A stretch of DNA of 64,000 nucleotides, taken from assembly GCF_001404515.1 (NCBI RefSeq), contig NZ_CXWE01000012.1:1-64000 (forward strand), read 5' to 3'. A model generated the notes under the pieces. The model was not told where the DNA came from, made no database searches, and worked only from the letters and a program-made list of their open reading frames with translations. Each line of letters starts with the position of its first letter. Positions within the stretch are counted from its first letter, which is position 1. Positions 1-7,927 of the stretch are shown piece after piece. The DNA comes from Roseibium album (lineage in GTDB: Bacteria > Pseudomonadota > Alphaproteobacteria > Rhizobiales > Stappiaceae). The position numbers were made by a program, and so were the translations under genes.

Positions 1-54
1 TGGATCCTCCGTTTTCCTAAACATAACGGCGGACCACTTCAAAGGGGGAGGATC
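1..54. mobile_element. end of an IS3-type insertion sequence (rest outside window)
   Basis: Read outward on the minus strand, these bases start with TGATCCTCCCCC and contain an AGTGGTCCG stretch. The same stretch recurs in the IS3-type end at 375-422. The coding frame of an IS3 OrfB is intact immediately to the right and absent here, so I read this as the terminus of a second IS3-type element that landed inside the first. The remainder of the element lies upstream of the window, so family and length are uncertain. Confidence 0.5.
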
Positions 55-388
55 AATTCTTCGGGCTGTCCCAGCCTACATCAGATCGGACAACGGGCCG
101 GAATTCGTTGCTCAAGCCGTCAGGGACTGGATCAACGCTGTGGGTGCCAAGACCGCGTACATCGAACCTGGTTCGCCATGGGAAAACGGATACTGCGAGA
201 GCTTCAACGCCCGTTTCCGAGATGAACTGCTTGACGGAGAAACCTTCTACAGCCTGAAGGAAGCGCAAATCCTGATTGAACAATGGAGGAAACACTACAA
301 TACCAAGCGTCCACACAGCGCCTTGGGATACCGACCACCGGCACCGGAGACCATCATCCAGATGGACCGCAGCCCAGTCATGCACTAA
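55..388 (+). pseudogene. IS3-family transposase OrfB, C-terminal fragment
   Basis: The frame encodes the C-terminal part of an IS3 OrfB integrase (rve/DDE fold). RSDNGPEF, which carries the second catalytic Asp, lies near position 85. GSPWENGYCESFN, with the catalytic Glu, follows. The tail KRPHSALGYRPPAPE is typical of the family. The N-terminal half, including the first Asp, is missing because another IS end abuts at base 54, so the protein cannot be active. An identical stretch lies in inverted orientation at 3157-3477. The stop is followed by an IS terminus ending at about 422. Confidence 0.85.
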
Positions 389-422
389 CAATCAAAACGG
401 ACCACTCAAGTGGGGCTGATCA
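102..422 (+). repeat. inverted repeat copy A (IS3 OrfB 3' part plus right end)
   Basis: These 321 bases are near-identical to the reverse complement of 3157-3477. I saw one difference, in the terminal TTGAG/TTTGAG region, and the translated part is the same. Both copies end in TGATCA next to unrelated sequence. The pair brackets 2.7 kb holding a methyltransferase gene and two other IS elements, so recombination between the copies would invert that segment. Confidence 0.85.
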
Positions 423-516
423 AGGTCAGTGGCCGGAGAGAAGCCGGCGACGAATTTGAAATTTGATCGCCTGCCGTTATGAACTGCACCTAAACTGACG
501 ACAGCAAAATCTGGAA

Positions 517-1251
517 GTGGAGATTGTGGTGTATAGCGATATGCGCGAGAGACTTGAGCAGGCAACAACTGGCGGTGAAGCGGCTAATCACGGCGCAGCA
601 CATTTACTTGCAATGTACTATGAAATTGTGCAAAGGGATCAACCAGTTGTTCTGGAGCTTGGTACGCAGACAGGTAGTAGCACGCGAACATTTCTAGGCG
701 CAATACAAGAGGGAGATGGGGGCCAACTTGTGTCAATCGATATAGAAGATTGTTCTAATGTCGCAGAATCACCTCATTGGACATTTATTCAATCAGATTC
801 AGCCGATATCAAAGGAATAGTATCAGCGGCGCCGATACTAAAATTAGGAATAGATGTACTGTACATCGATTCCTTGCACCACGTAGATCACGTGAAGAAA
901 GAACTTTTCGGTTTCTTCCCCTTCTTAAAACGGGGTGGTGTCATTTTCTTCGATGACGTCGACAGTTTACCGTACATGCGTGGTCGTGAAAAAGATAACA
1001 TTCACACTGAAATTGGAAACAGGACCATCCTTAATTTTTTGCATGAGGTGTTCGAAGATAATGTTGAGAAATTGTATTTCTCAATAAGTAGAGGCGCGTC
1101 AGGTCTCGCTCGATTAGAAAAACGATCAAAGCTCGGGGATGAACTCTCAGATGAACAAATGCCGCGAGCGCGAACCAGTAAGAGATATTGGAAAACTCGG
1201 CGATCAATATTGAAAAGACTCGGTCGTTTGCTTCCAAGCATCAATTCATAG
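517..1251 (+). CDS. class I SAM-dependent methyltransferase
   Basis: About 244 aa. Motif I of a Rossmann SAM-binding fold is visible as LELGTQTGSSTRTFL near residue 46, an acidic motif II (VSIDIED) near residue 72, and DVLYIDSLHH then FFDDVD at the later strands. The pattern resembles Methyltransf_24/CmcI-like enzymes that act on small or sugar-linked molecules; the substrate cannot be told. The start is uncertain: GTG at 517 gives the longest frame, but GGAG at 519-522 would fit a GTG at 529, and ATG 541 is also possible. The C-terminus is basic (KRYWKTRRSILKRLGR). The gene is isolated between IS elements and more AT-rich than the conserved operons, so it is probably part of a transferred, partly lost surface-polysaccharide or secondary-metabolite locus (inference). 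Confidence 0.75.
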   Translation: MEIVVYSDMRERLEQATTGGEAANHGAAHLLAMYYEIVQRDQPVVLELGTQTGSSTRTFLGAIQEGDGGQLVSIDIEDCSNVAESPHWTFIQSDSADIKGIVSAAPILKLGIDVLYIDSLHHVDHVKKELFGFFPFLKRGGVIFFDDVDSLPYMRGREKDNIHTEIGNRTILNFLHEVFEDNVEKLYFSISRGASGLARLEKRSKLGDELSDEQMPRARTSKRYWKTRRSILKRLGRLLPSINS

Positions 1252-1365
1252 TGTCCTGTTCAGTTTGCAATTGCGATACAGACTCATAAAGAGCCGTAAG
1301 TCATGGAAGAAAGCCGCTATATTTGTCTTGAAGACGCTTTAGCCCCCCTCCAAGAATACCTCCAG

Positions 1366-1668
1366 TTAGGTTCTGTTGACAAAGTCGCGTAACCAGATGC
1401 GTGCGGCTGCGAGATTGAGGAAGGCGGCAAAGGATCTTTTGGTTTTGTCGTATCGGGTGGCAATCCTGCGGAACTGTTTGACCTTGTTGAACATTCGCTC
1501 TATCCGGTTCCTGTCCTTGTAGGCTCGGAAATCGCAAGGTATCGGCTCCCTGCGGTTTGACTTTGGCGGAATGACCGGGCTGATACCAACGAGCAGCAAG
1601 CTTTGACGCACGACATCGCCATCGTATCCCTTGTCGGCCAGGAACAGTCGGGGCTTGCGACAAGGCAT
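1366..1668 (-). CDS. IS5-family transposase, OrfB (DDE C-terminal part)
   Basis: About 100 aa are visible from the first in-frame start, but homologous residues extend upstream in this frame to about 1810, overlapping OrfA. FLADKGYDGD holds the second catalytic Asp, and RIERMFNKVKQFRRIATRYDK has the conserved Y-(2)R-(3)E(6)K-like signature of IS4/IS5 elements with the final Glu. The TAA stop (1366-1368) is completed by the duplicated target TA, outside the element proper. The frame ends almost exactly at the inverted repeat, as in other compact IS427 elements. Confidence 0.85.
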   Translation of the reverse strand: MPCRKPRLFLADKGYDGDVVRQSLLLVGISPVIPPKSNRREPIPCDFRAYKDRNRIERMFNKVKQFRRIATRYDKTKRSFAAFLNLAAARIWLRDFVNRT

Positions 1669-2217
1669 CTCCAGAAGGGCGGGAACGGCACTGTAGTCGG
1701 AGATCTCGCCGCCGGTCAGGACAAAGCCGAGAGGGCGTCCTTGACCGTCTGCTCTGGCGTGGAATTTCGTCGTAAAGCCGTCGCGTGATCGACCAAAAGC
1801 CTCCTTATGAGTCCCCCTTTAGCGCCTGCTGCCTGACTGTGGCCGCGGACTGTGGTGCTGTCGATCATGTGTTGCCAGTCATCAGTAAGCCCGAGGTCCA
1901 TCAGTGTTTCCAGCAACCCTTCCCAAACGCCTTGCTCCGCCCATCTGCGAAACCGGACATAGACCGAGTTCCATTTCCCGTAACGCTCACGCATGTCCCG
2001 CCAAGGGCAGCTAACACGCAGGACATGCAACATGCCGTTCAAATAACGACGATTATCCTGAGCCGGGCGGGACTTTCGGCCTCGCTCCGAAGGAAGCAAT
2101 GCTTCAATCAATTCCCATTCTGCGTCTGTCAAATCGCCACGTGCCAAGACTGCCTCCTAAAAGACAGTCTTGAAACACAGCTTAGCTGATTTGGGAATCC
2201 ACTTTGTCAACAGGACC
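1369..2217 (-). mobile_element. IS5-family (IS427-type) insertion sequence, apparently complete
   Basis: The 849-bp element has imperfect inverted ends: GGTTCTGTTGACAAAGT at 1369 and the complement of ACTTTGTCAACAGGACC at 2217. A TA dinucleotide stands on each side (1367-1368 and 2218-2219), matching the 2-bp TA duplication typical of this group. Inside are two overlapping transposase frames on the minus strand joined by a likely -1 frameshift. Termini, target duplication and frames are intact, so it may be active or recently so. Confidence 0.9.
1716..2147 (-). CDS. IS5-family transposase, OrfA
   Basis: 143 aa. It begins ARGDLTDAEWELIEALLP, the N-terminal DUF4096-type domain of IS427-group transposases, followed by RYGKWNSVYVRFRRWAEQG. 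The first catalytic Asp falls in HMIDSTTVRGH. After AAGAKGG (coded over a GGGGG run near 1813-1817) the frame drifts into non-homologous residues. The -1 frame continues with HKEAFGRSRDGFTTKFH, as expected for the DDE domain. The functional product is therefore probably an OrfAB fusion made by programmed frameshifting on the G run. Confidence 0.85.
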   Translation of the reverse strand: MARGDLTDAEWELIEALLPSERGRKSRPAQDNRRYLNGMLHVLRVSCPWRDMRERYGKWNSVYVRFRRWAEQGVWEGLLETLMDLGLTDDWQHMIDSTTVRGHSQAAGAKGGLIRRLLVDHATALRRNSTPEQTVKDALSALS

Positions 2218-2340
2218 TAGGCATAAAACCTATCGACTGTCCGTCATCGGGGTATTTGGAATAGATAGCCGCGTGATTTAGCGGAGAGATTGGCCCATCT
2301 TGTTGGTTGATTTTATGCGGCTTGATTGCGGTATTGCAAA

Positions 2341-3156
2341 TGACCTGAGACCCTCAAACTCCTCCAGTTTGATGTAGAGTCCGTCGCAGTCAGGAGACGG
2401 ACGGAATGAAGCGTTCACGGTTCACAGAAGAACAGATCATTGGCATTTTACGAGAGCAGGAAAGCGGCCAGAAGACGGCCGATGTTTGCAGACGGCACGG
2501 TATTTCGGCAGCGACCTTCTACAAGTACAAAGCCAAGTTTGGCGGCATGAATGTATCTGATGCCCGCAAGCCAAGCGCTCTGGAAGATGAGAACGCGAGG
2601 CTCAAGAAACTGCTGGCCGAAGCCATGCTCGACAACGCTATGCTGAAGGATGTTGCTTCAAAAATGGTAACGCCCGGTGCAAAACGGGAAGCTGCGGCTC
2701 ACCTGTGTGGAGCACATGGTGTGAGCCAGCGCCGGGGGTGTGCGGTCTTGGCAATTGACCGATCGAGTGTTCGGTATCGAAGCCTTCGATCTGATGATGC
2801 CGATCTGCCTGAAGCCATGAAGAAGGTTGCCGGAGAGCGCCGGCGCTTCGGCTACAGGCGTATTCACGTGATGCTGGAACGTCAGGGCATCCGAAAGAAC
2901 CAGAAGAAGCTGAGGCGCCTCTATCGCGAGGAAAAGCTGCAAGTCCGTAAACGTGGTGGCCGGAAGCGAGCTTTGGGCACCAGGCGGCCGATGGTGTTGC
3001 AAGGCAGAACAAACGAGCGGTGGAGCCTGGACTTCGTGTCGGATGCCTTTACGGACGGCCGCCGCTTCCGGGTTCTGGCGGTGGTCGATGATTACAGCCG
3101 CGAATGCCTGGCGCTTGTGGCCGATACTTCATTGTCCGGCTTGCGGGTCACCCGTG
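2341..3156 (+). pseudogene. truncated IS3-family element with OrfA-OrfB transposase
   Basis: The coding frame starts at ATG 2406. Its N-terminal ~88 residues are a helix-turn-helix plus leucine-zipper OrfA (FTEEQIIGILREQESG, CRRHGISAATFYKYKAKFGG). It continues in the same frame into OrfB (GERRRFGYRRIHVMLERQG, ERWSLDFVSDAF with the first catalytic Asp). OrfA and OrfB are usually separate frames joined by frameshift; here they read through. The frame is cut at 3156, where the inverted IS3 fragment begins, so the last two catalytic residues and the right end are missing. The left end near 2341 (TGACCTGAGACC) is tentative. Confidence 0.8.
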
Positions 3157-3477
3157 TGATCAGCCCCATTTGAGTGGTCCGTTTTGATTGTTAGTGCATG
3201 ACTGGGCTGCGGTCCATCTGGATGATGGTCTCCGGTGCCGGTGGTCGGTATCCCAAGGCGCTGTGTGGACGCTTGGTATTGTAGTGTTTCCTCCATTGTT
3301 CAATCAGGATTTGCGCTTCCTTCAGGCTGTAGAAGGTTTCTCCGTCAAGCAGTTCATCTCGGAAACGGGCGTTGAAGCTCTCGCAGTATCCGTTTTCCCA
3401 TGGCGAACCAGGTTCGATGTACGCGGTCTTGGCACCCACAGCGTTGATCCAGTCCCTGACGGCTTGAGCAACGAATT
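3157..3477 (-). repeat. inverted repeat copy B (IS3 OrfB 3' part plus right end)
   Basis: Reverse-complement partner of 102-422. Its outer end (TGATCA at 3157) truncates the IS3 transposase on the left. Its inner end at 3477 is fused directly to an acetyltransferase fragment. As this copy also lacks the 5' part of the element, it arose by deletion or a one-ended rearrangement rather than by simple insertion. Confidence 0.85.
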
Positions 3478-3628
3478 TCCTCACAGCCGCGTCGTCCCAT
3501 GCAAATGTCAAAAGCGGCATGTGTTCCGCGACCCTGGGGTCAGACATGTGAGCCGCAATCTCGGCTGGCTCAATTTCCGACAATCGGGCAAAAGCGATAT
3601 TATGTTTCAAGTTGGCATCCACTCGCAC
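3191..3628 (-). pseudogene. GNAT acetyltransferase N-terminus fused in frame to IS3 OrfB C-terminus
   Basis: The single 145-aa frame is chimeric. Residues 1-50 (ARLSEIEPAEIAAHMSDPRV, then HMPLLTF) resemble the N-terminus of GNAT N-acetyltransferases. From about residue 51 it is the same OrfB tail as at 55-388. The acetyl-CoA binding part of the GNAT domain is gone, so no acetyltransferase activity is expected. The junction at 3477/3478 keeps frame by chance. I call it a disrupted gene rather than a designed fusion. Confidence 0.75.
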
Positions 3629-3857
3629 TCTTGAGGTGTCTATCCTGATGATTCCGTTCCAGACAGGACAGGAACGCTATTTTATGCGTTTTCAATCCAC
3701 TTGAGTCTCGCATAAAGGCTCCCGATTTCGCTGTCACGGCATCTAGGTCGGCGTTTGGGATCAGCAACGGGTTGTTGCTGTGCTTAATTCGGGGTCGGCT
3801 CTCGACAATGCAATGATTTCGTTTGAATAACCTGTCTTCCTGAAAGAAACTCGGAGC

Positions 3858-4274
3858 ATGATTGCCTATGTCACAGTTGGTGCGGATGACATCGCCCGGG
3901 CGAAACGGTTTTATTCCGCGATCCTGCCGGCCCTTGGTTACGAGCTGGAGGAGGGGCCAGAGGGCCTGAGTTGCGTGTTGCCCGTCGAACCAGGTCAGTC
4001 TCCCGTTCTGCCTGACTTCTACGTCAAACCAACCTTTGATGGTCGTCCTGCCTCGGCCGGAAACGGTTCCATGGTCGCATTCGAGGCGCGCAATCAACAG
4101 CAGGTTCGGGATCTTCACGCTGCAGCGCTTCTTGCCGGCGGTTCCGACGAGGGCCAACCGGGCTTCCGGGTCTCGTACGGTCCTAACTTCTTTGTTGGCT
4201 ACCTTCGCGACCCTCAAGGCAACAAGATCGCACTTTTCTCCAGCGATCCGAACGAACCCGGACGAGACGGATAA
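3858..4274 (+). CDS. VOC-family (glyoxalase/bleomycin resistance-like) protein
   Basis: 138 aa, one vicinal-oxygen-chelate domain with two beta-alpha-beta-beta-beta units. It starts MIAYVTVGADDIARAKRFYS and ends with the characteristic GYLRDPQGNKIALF. The usual metal ligands (His in the first strand, Glu in a terminal LEAV-like strand) are replaced by Tyr/Thr and Leu/Phe, as in many VOC proteins of unknown substrate, so metal-dependent lyase activity is doubtful. It stands alone beside the IS region, so no partner can be suggested. Confidence 0.8.
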   Translation: MIAYVTVGADDIARAKRFYSAILPALGYELEEGPEGLSCVLPVEPGQSPVLPDFYVKPTFDGRPASAGNGSMVAFEARNQQQVRDLHAAALLAGGSDEGQPGFRVSYGPNFFVGYLRDPQGNKIALFSSDPNEPGRDG

Positions 4275-4605
4275 CGCAGTTTCTCGGGTTGCCAGACCCA
4301 TGAGCCGCATCGCGAAAATCCGGGATACCGCCTCATGGCAGATCTTCACCGCACATGATCCGGACGACACCTATGCACCCTCACGTCGGCCGTCCTCGGC
4401 GTAACCGCCCATTTCCGAGCGCTGTCATTCGTAGTGTTCAGCACAAAGTGATGATGTGTGGACAAAGCCGCCATTCGCGACGTCGTCGTGAAAGTCAGCT
4501 GGCTGTGCCAGGATTACCGTGCGGACTCCGTCCAGGAGCAGTACGGAACTGTGCTCCCTACAGATTATTCCTTCTCCACCCAAGGTTGAGGTGACATGGG
4601 AGGGC
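4275..4605. other. intergenic stretch without recognised gene
   Basis: Only short frames with no recognisable protein pattern occur on either strand. No tRNA, IS end or clear terminator was seen. It lies between a plus-strand VOC gene and the 3' end of a minus-strand gene. Confidence 0.4.
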
Positions 4606-5550
4606 CTAATCAGCTGTTTTGCGCAACAAAACAAGATTGTCGAGGACGAGGTTGGAGGACCAGATAAAGTCCGCGTTCGCGCCAGGCGTGTCAAATATGT
4701 CTTCGAAGTTGGTAAAGGCCTTTTTGTTGTTTACGCCGACCGTCTCGTTGCTAAACGTTACGGCGGCCGGCCAGATGCTGTCATCGAAAGATGGCATCAT
4801 CCAGTCCGATGGAACTGCCCAATGTGCCGCTGAATACCCTGTCGCATCATCGACGCCCTCTTGACTACAAGCCGAACTGTCGCGGGAATGGCCGTCAACA
4901 ACGAGGCAACCTCGATCGTTCAGAGGGGACGTGTAGAAAGTCTGAGCACGCCAACTGTCATCCGTTATTGCGACAGTCGCGCCATTCGCATCCTGAATAT
5001 GCGCAACCAGGCCGCCATCTCCAGGGTGGAAAGCCTTGCCACGGTTGTCTTCAGAGCCAAGGCCAAGGTTCTCTTCCCAATCCGCCATCATTATGGCCAG
5101 TGTCACCGGACGATCCGCTGTGAAGCGGACAACATTCGAGTTGAATTTCGTAAACGGGACAGGGTCGACCGCGATCAGTGTGCCATTTACATATAGTTCA
5201 AAGTAATTGTCGGCGAAAACATATGCAGTGAATTGCTCGCTGCCACCCGCGTCCATGATAGGCACACTGTCCAGATCAAGCTCTGCCAGGGAGTCCAATC
5301 GGTCGCCTCCGCATTCATTGAAGAGGTCGGTGGCAAACGGTGCCGTTCCGTAATTCGTCGCGGCAGGAACCGTCCAGACCGTACCATCATCGGATTTTAT
5401 TTCTCCAACCGCACTCGCGCGCGTTCCCGGACCGCAGTCAAACAGGCCAGGGTTGATTTCCGTGGCAAGCCCGGTTGTGAAAGTGGCCTCTTGAGCCTCC
5501 GCCCCGAATGGGGCGGTCGCAAACAGGAGGCCTGCTAGGGCGTATCTCAT
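4606..5550 (-). CDS. secreted protein of unknown function, galactose-binding-like fold suspected
   Basis: 314 aa. A signal peptide (MRYALAGLLFATAPFGAEA, cleavage before QEATF) directs export. The start has an AGGGAG ribosome site about 9 bases upstream. The mature part has several acidic, aromatic-rich strands (YFELYVNGTLIAVDPVPF, DDSWRAQTFYTSP, FDDSIWPAAVTFSN) reminiscent of jelly-roll carbohydrate-binding domains. It carries few, possibly paired cysteines. The C-terminus ends in FIWSSNLVLDNLVLLR. I do not recognise an enzyme motif. It is divergent from nasT with 250 bp between them. Confidence 0.6.
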   Translation of the reverse strand: MRYALAGLLFATAPFGAEAQEATFTTGLATEINPGLFDCGPGTRASAVGEIKSDDGTVWTVPAATNYGTAPFATDLFNECGGDRLDSLAELDLDSVPIMDAGGSEQFTAYVFADNYFELYVNGTLIAVDPVPFTKFNSNVVRFTADRPVTLAIMMADWEENLGLGSEDNRGKAFHPGDGGLVAHIQDANGATVAITDDSWRAQTFYTSPLNDRGCLVVDGHSRDSSACSQEGVDDATGYSAAHWAVPSDWMMPSFDDSIWPAAVTFSNETVGVNNKKAFTNFEDIFDTPGANADFIWSSNLVLDNLVLLRKTAD

Positions 5551-5798
5551 AGTATCGTTTCTCCCTGGGTTTTGACTTTTCTACACACTCACAAAGCAAA
5601 ATGCAGAGATTGTGCAGGGATAGCCTCTCCACTTTCAAAAGCGACACCTCGCGGTATCCTGTGGAGCCAACGCGACAGCATTGCACCACGGATCCATTCG
5701 GCGTTGGAATTAGCTTGTGTCACCAGAAAATAACGGGATTGATTTTGCACTGCAACATTTTGCTTTGCATAAAAAATAGCACTGCGCATAATAGAGGC

Positions 5799-6386
5799 AT
5801 GAGCAGTGGTATTTCGATCCTCGTCATCGATGACAACAAGATACGTGCATCCATCATCGAAGAGGGATTGCGCGATGCCGGGCACGACGAGGTCATCCTC
5901 GTGCATCAGATGGACGGCCTGGTGCGCCAGATTGCGGACATCAATCCGGATGTCATCGTGATCGACCTGGAAAATCCCAACCGGGATCAGTTGGAACACA
6001 TGTTTCAGGTGTCCCGGACCGTGCACCGGCCAATCGCCATGTTTGTCGACAAGGCGGACAGCCTGTCGATTGAGGCCGCAGTCGATGCCGGGGTTTCTGC
6101 CTACGTCGTCGACGGCCTCAAACGCGAACGTGTGAAGCCAATTCTCGACATGGCTGTCAGCCGGTTTCGCGCCTTTTCCAAGCTTGCCCAGGAACTGGAG
6201 GATGCGCGCACGGAACTGGCGGATCGGAAATCGATCGATCGCGCCAAGGGAATACTGATGAAGTCGAAAGGGCTGTCGGAGCAGGAGGCCTATGAACTTC
6301 TGCGACGCACCGCGATGAACCAGAGCCGCAAGATTATCGACGTGGCGCAAAGCCTGATTATCGCCAGTGGACTGCTGGCAGACTGA
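5799..6386 (+). CDS. nasT: NasT, ANTAR-domain antitermination response regulator
   Basis: 195 aa from ATG 5799, preceded by AGAGG. The N-terminal ~120 residues form a receiver-like domain (ILVIDDNKIRASIIEEGL). The acidic pocket Asp is followed by DLENPN rather than a typical phospho-acceptor context, as in other NasT proteins that work without a kinase. The C-terminal ANTAR RNA-binding domain (residues ~135-190) has SIDRAKGILMKSKGLSEQEAYELLRR. Known family role: when nitrate or nitrite is sensed by NasS, NasT is released and binds a two-hairpin leader RNA to prevent termination. nasS follows directly, and a matching leader lies before nrtA (7767-7880). Confidence 0.92.
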   Translation: MSSGISILVIDDNKIRASIIEEGLRDAGHDEVILVHQMDGLVRQIADINPDVIVIDLENPNRDQLEHMFQVSRTVHRPIAMFVDKADSLSIEAAVDAGVSAYVVDGLKRERVKPILDMAVSRFRAFSKLAQELEDARTELADRKSIDRAKGILMKSKGLSEQEAYELLRRTAMNQSRKIIDVAQSLIIASGLLAD

Positions 6387-6458
6387 TACGGGACTGACTG
6401 ACACCTGAATGCGCTCGCGCATTCGAAAAGGAACGGCCAATTTGGAGATCGGAGGGAA

Positions 6459-7562
6459 ATGGAAACCCGACTGACATCTGTTATTGCAGGGTTCATTCCT
6501 CTGTTGGACAGCGCGGTTCTCGTTGCGGCAAAGGAAATCGGCTTTGCTGAAAGGGAAGGGATTGCGCTGAAACTGGTCCGCGAGTCCTCCTGGGCCAACA
6601 TCAGGGACCGGATCGCCGTCGGTCACTTTGATGTTTCGCACATGCTGGCACCCATGCCGATTGCCGCAAGCTTGAACCTCACCAGCCTGTCGGTTCCGAT
6701 GCTGGCGCCCATGGTGCTTGGTCTTGGTGGTAATGCAATCACGGTTTCATCCACACTGTGGATGGAGATGGCTGACCAGGGGGCTGACCAAAACGGCGAT
6801 CCGGCATCGACCGGATCCGCCCTGGCCAGGGTGATCCGTGCCCGGGGCGAGGCGAGGGGTTCTTCCATTCGGTTTGGCGTCGTGCACCCTTTTTCCGGCC
6901 ATGCCTATGAATTGAGGTATTGGCTGGCTGCGGCAGGAATTGATCCGGACAGGCATGTTGAAATCACGGTGCTCGCCCCGCAGCTCATGGCCGACGCCCT
7001 GACTGCGGGCCATCTGGACGGCTATTGCGTCGGTGAACCTTGGAACTCGGCAGCCGTCGTGGCGAAAACCGGCCGCATCGTCACGTGCAAACAGTCGATC
7101 TGGCCGAACAGTCCGGAAAAGGTTCTCGGAGTGACACGGAAGTGGGCCTTGGCCAATCCTGAAGTTCTGGCGGCATTGATGCGAGCCATGTCGGCTGCAG
7201 CCGACTGGTGTTCCGATCCGAACAATGCGAACCACCTGACCGAAATACTCACCGGGCCGCAATACCTGGCTTGCACACCCAGCATTTGCCGCCCGGCGCT
7301 CTGCGGCGAGATGCGCTTCGACCTGACAGCAGCGCAGACGATCCCAGATTTTCTGACGTTTTCCGGCGGAGAGACTGCCGCGCCGATGCCGGCCCACGGA
7401 CGATGGTTTTACGAGCAGATGGTTCGGTGGAGACAGGCGGAGTTTTCTGATGACCAGGTCGAAGAAGTGTCGTCCATCTTTTCGCCCTCGCTTTATCGCG
7501 CCGCATTGGGTCTTGGAGAAAAGGCGGCAGAAGGTTCGATCCGCTTATTCGACACTCCATGA
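6459..7562 (+). CDS. nasS: NasS, cytoplasmic nitrate/nitrite sensor (NrtA-like)
   Basis: 367 aa, homologous to the nitrate-binding protein NrtA encoded downstream (shared HPFSGHAYELRYWLAAAGI, GYCVGEPWN, NSPEKVLG) but with no signal peptide: the chain starts METRLTSVIAGFIPLLDSAVL. That is the hallmark of NasS, which holds NasT inactive until it binds nitrate or nitrite. It lies 72 bp after nasT and presumably shares its transcript. The 365-bp gap after it carries the promoter and leader of the structural operon. Confidence 0.92.
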   Translation: METRLTSVIAGFIPLLDSAVLVAAKEIGFAEREGIALKLVRESSWANIRDRIAVGHFDVSHMLAPMPIAASLNLTSLSVPMLAPMVLGLGGNAITVSSTLWMEMADQGADQNGDPASTGSALARVIRARGEARGSSIRFGVVHPFSGHAYELRYWLAAAGIDPDRHVEITVLAPQLMADALTAGHLDGYCVGEPWNSAAVVAKTGRIVTCKQSIWPNSPEKVLGVTRKWALANPEVLAALMRAMSAAADWCSDPNNANHLTEILTGPQYLACTPSICRPALCGEMRFDLTAAQTIPDFLTFSGGETAAPMPAHGRWFYEQMVRWRQAEFSDDQVEEVSSIFSPSLYRAALGLGEKAAEGSIRLFDTP

Positions 7563-7736
7563 AAAATACCGGCGACACTGAGTTATTCATCCTGGTCCAT
7601 TCTGGTAGTGCACTGCACAAAAAACCGTCATGTGCCTCTAACCTCAGCCAACAATTCGAGCAAACCGACTGGCATGGCTGGAACGAAGAATCCATTAACC
7701 GACTATGAAATATACATAATTCAAGGTTCGTCCAGT

Positions 7737-7754
7737 TTGGCACACTTCCTGCTT
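7737..7754 (+). promoter_or_regulatory. sigma-54 (-24/-12) promoter of the nitrate assimilation operon
   Basis: TTGGCAC with GG at 7739-7740 and TGCT with GC at 7751-7752 are separated by exactly 10 bases, matching the RpoN consensus with one mismatch in the -12 box. Transcription would start near 7764, just before the first leader hairpin at 7767. RpoN control through NtrC is usual for nitrate assimilation in proteobacteria. A TGCACTGCAC motif at 7609-7618, about 130 bp upstream, could be part of an activator site, but this is weak. Confidence 0.75.
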
Positions 7755-7766
7755 TCACATTTGACG

Positions 7767-7810
7767 AGGCCGACGCTGGCCTAATTCATATTGCGCCCAT
7801 TGACGGGCGC
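7767..7810 (+). promoter_or_regulatory. ANTAR-type two-hairpin leader RNA (NasT target)
   Basis: Two adjacent stem-loops with six-base loops. P1 has the stem AGGCC/GGCCT (7767-7771 with 7778-7782) and loop GACGCT. P2 has the stem GCGCCC/GGGCGC (7793-7798 with 7805-7810) and loop ATTGAC. The ANTAR recognition rule is a hexaloop with A at position 1 and G at position 4: P2 fits fully, while P1 has the G4 but G instead of A1. The intrinsic terminator follows directly, as in known NasT-controlled leaders. Confidence 0.8.
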
Positions 7811-7816
7811 TCAGGC

Positions 7817-7880
7817 AAAGCCGCCGTTCTGATCTGCATCCTCTTCTCCCGGGCGCAGGTCAAGACGGCGGCTTTTTGTT
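7817..7880 (+). terminator. regulated intrinsic terminator in the nrtA leader
   Basis: AAAGCCGCCGT (7817-7827) pairs perfectly with ACGGCGGCTTT (7865-7875), followed by a T-rich tail (TTTTTGTT). The loop is long (37 nt) and may fold further. Placed 6 nt after the second ANTAR hairpin and about 50 nt before the nrtA start, it is the expected default terminator that NasT bypasses. Confidence 0.82.
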
Positions 7881-7927
7881 TGGAGCCAGCGTTCGATCAG
7901 GACGCGGAAGACAAGAGGGAACAGGAC

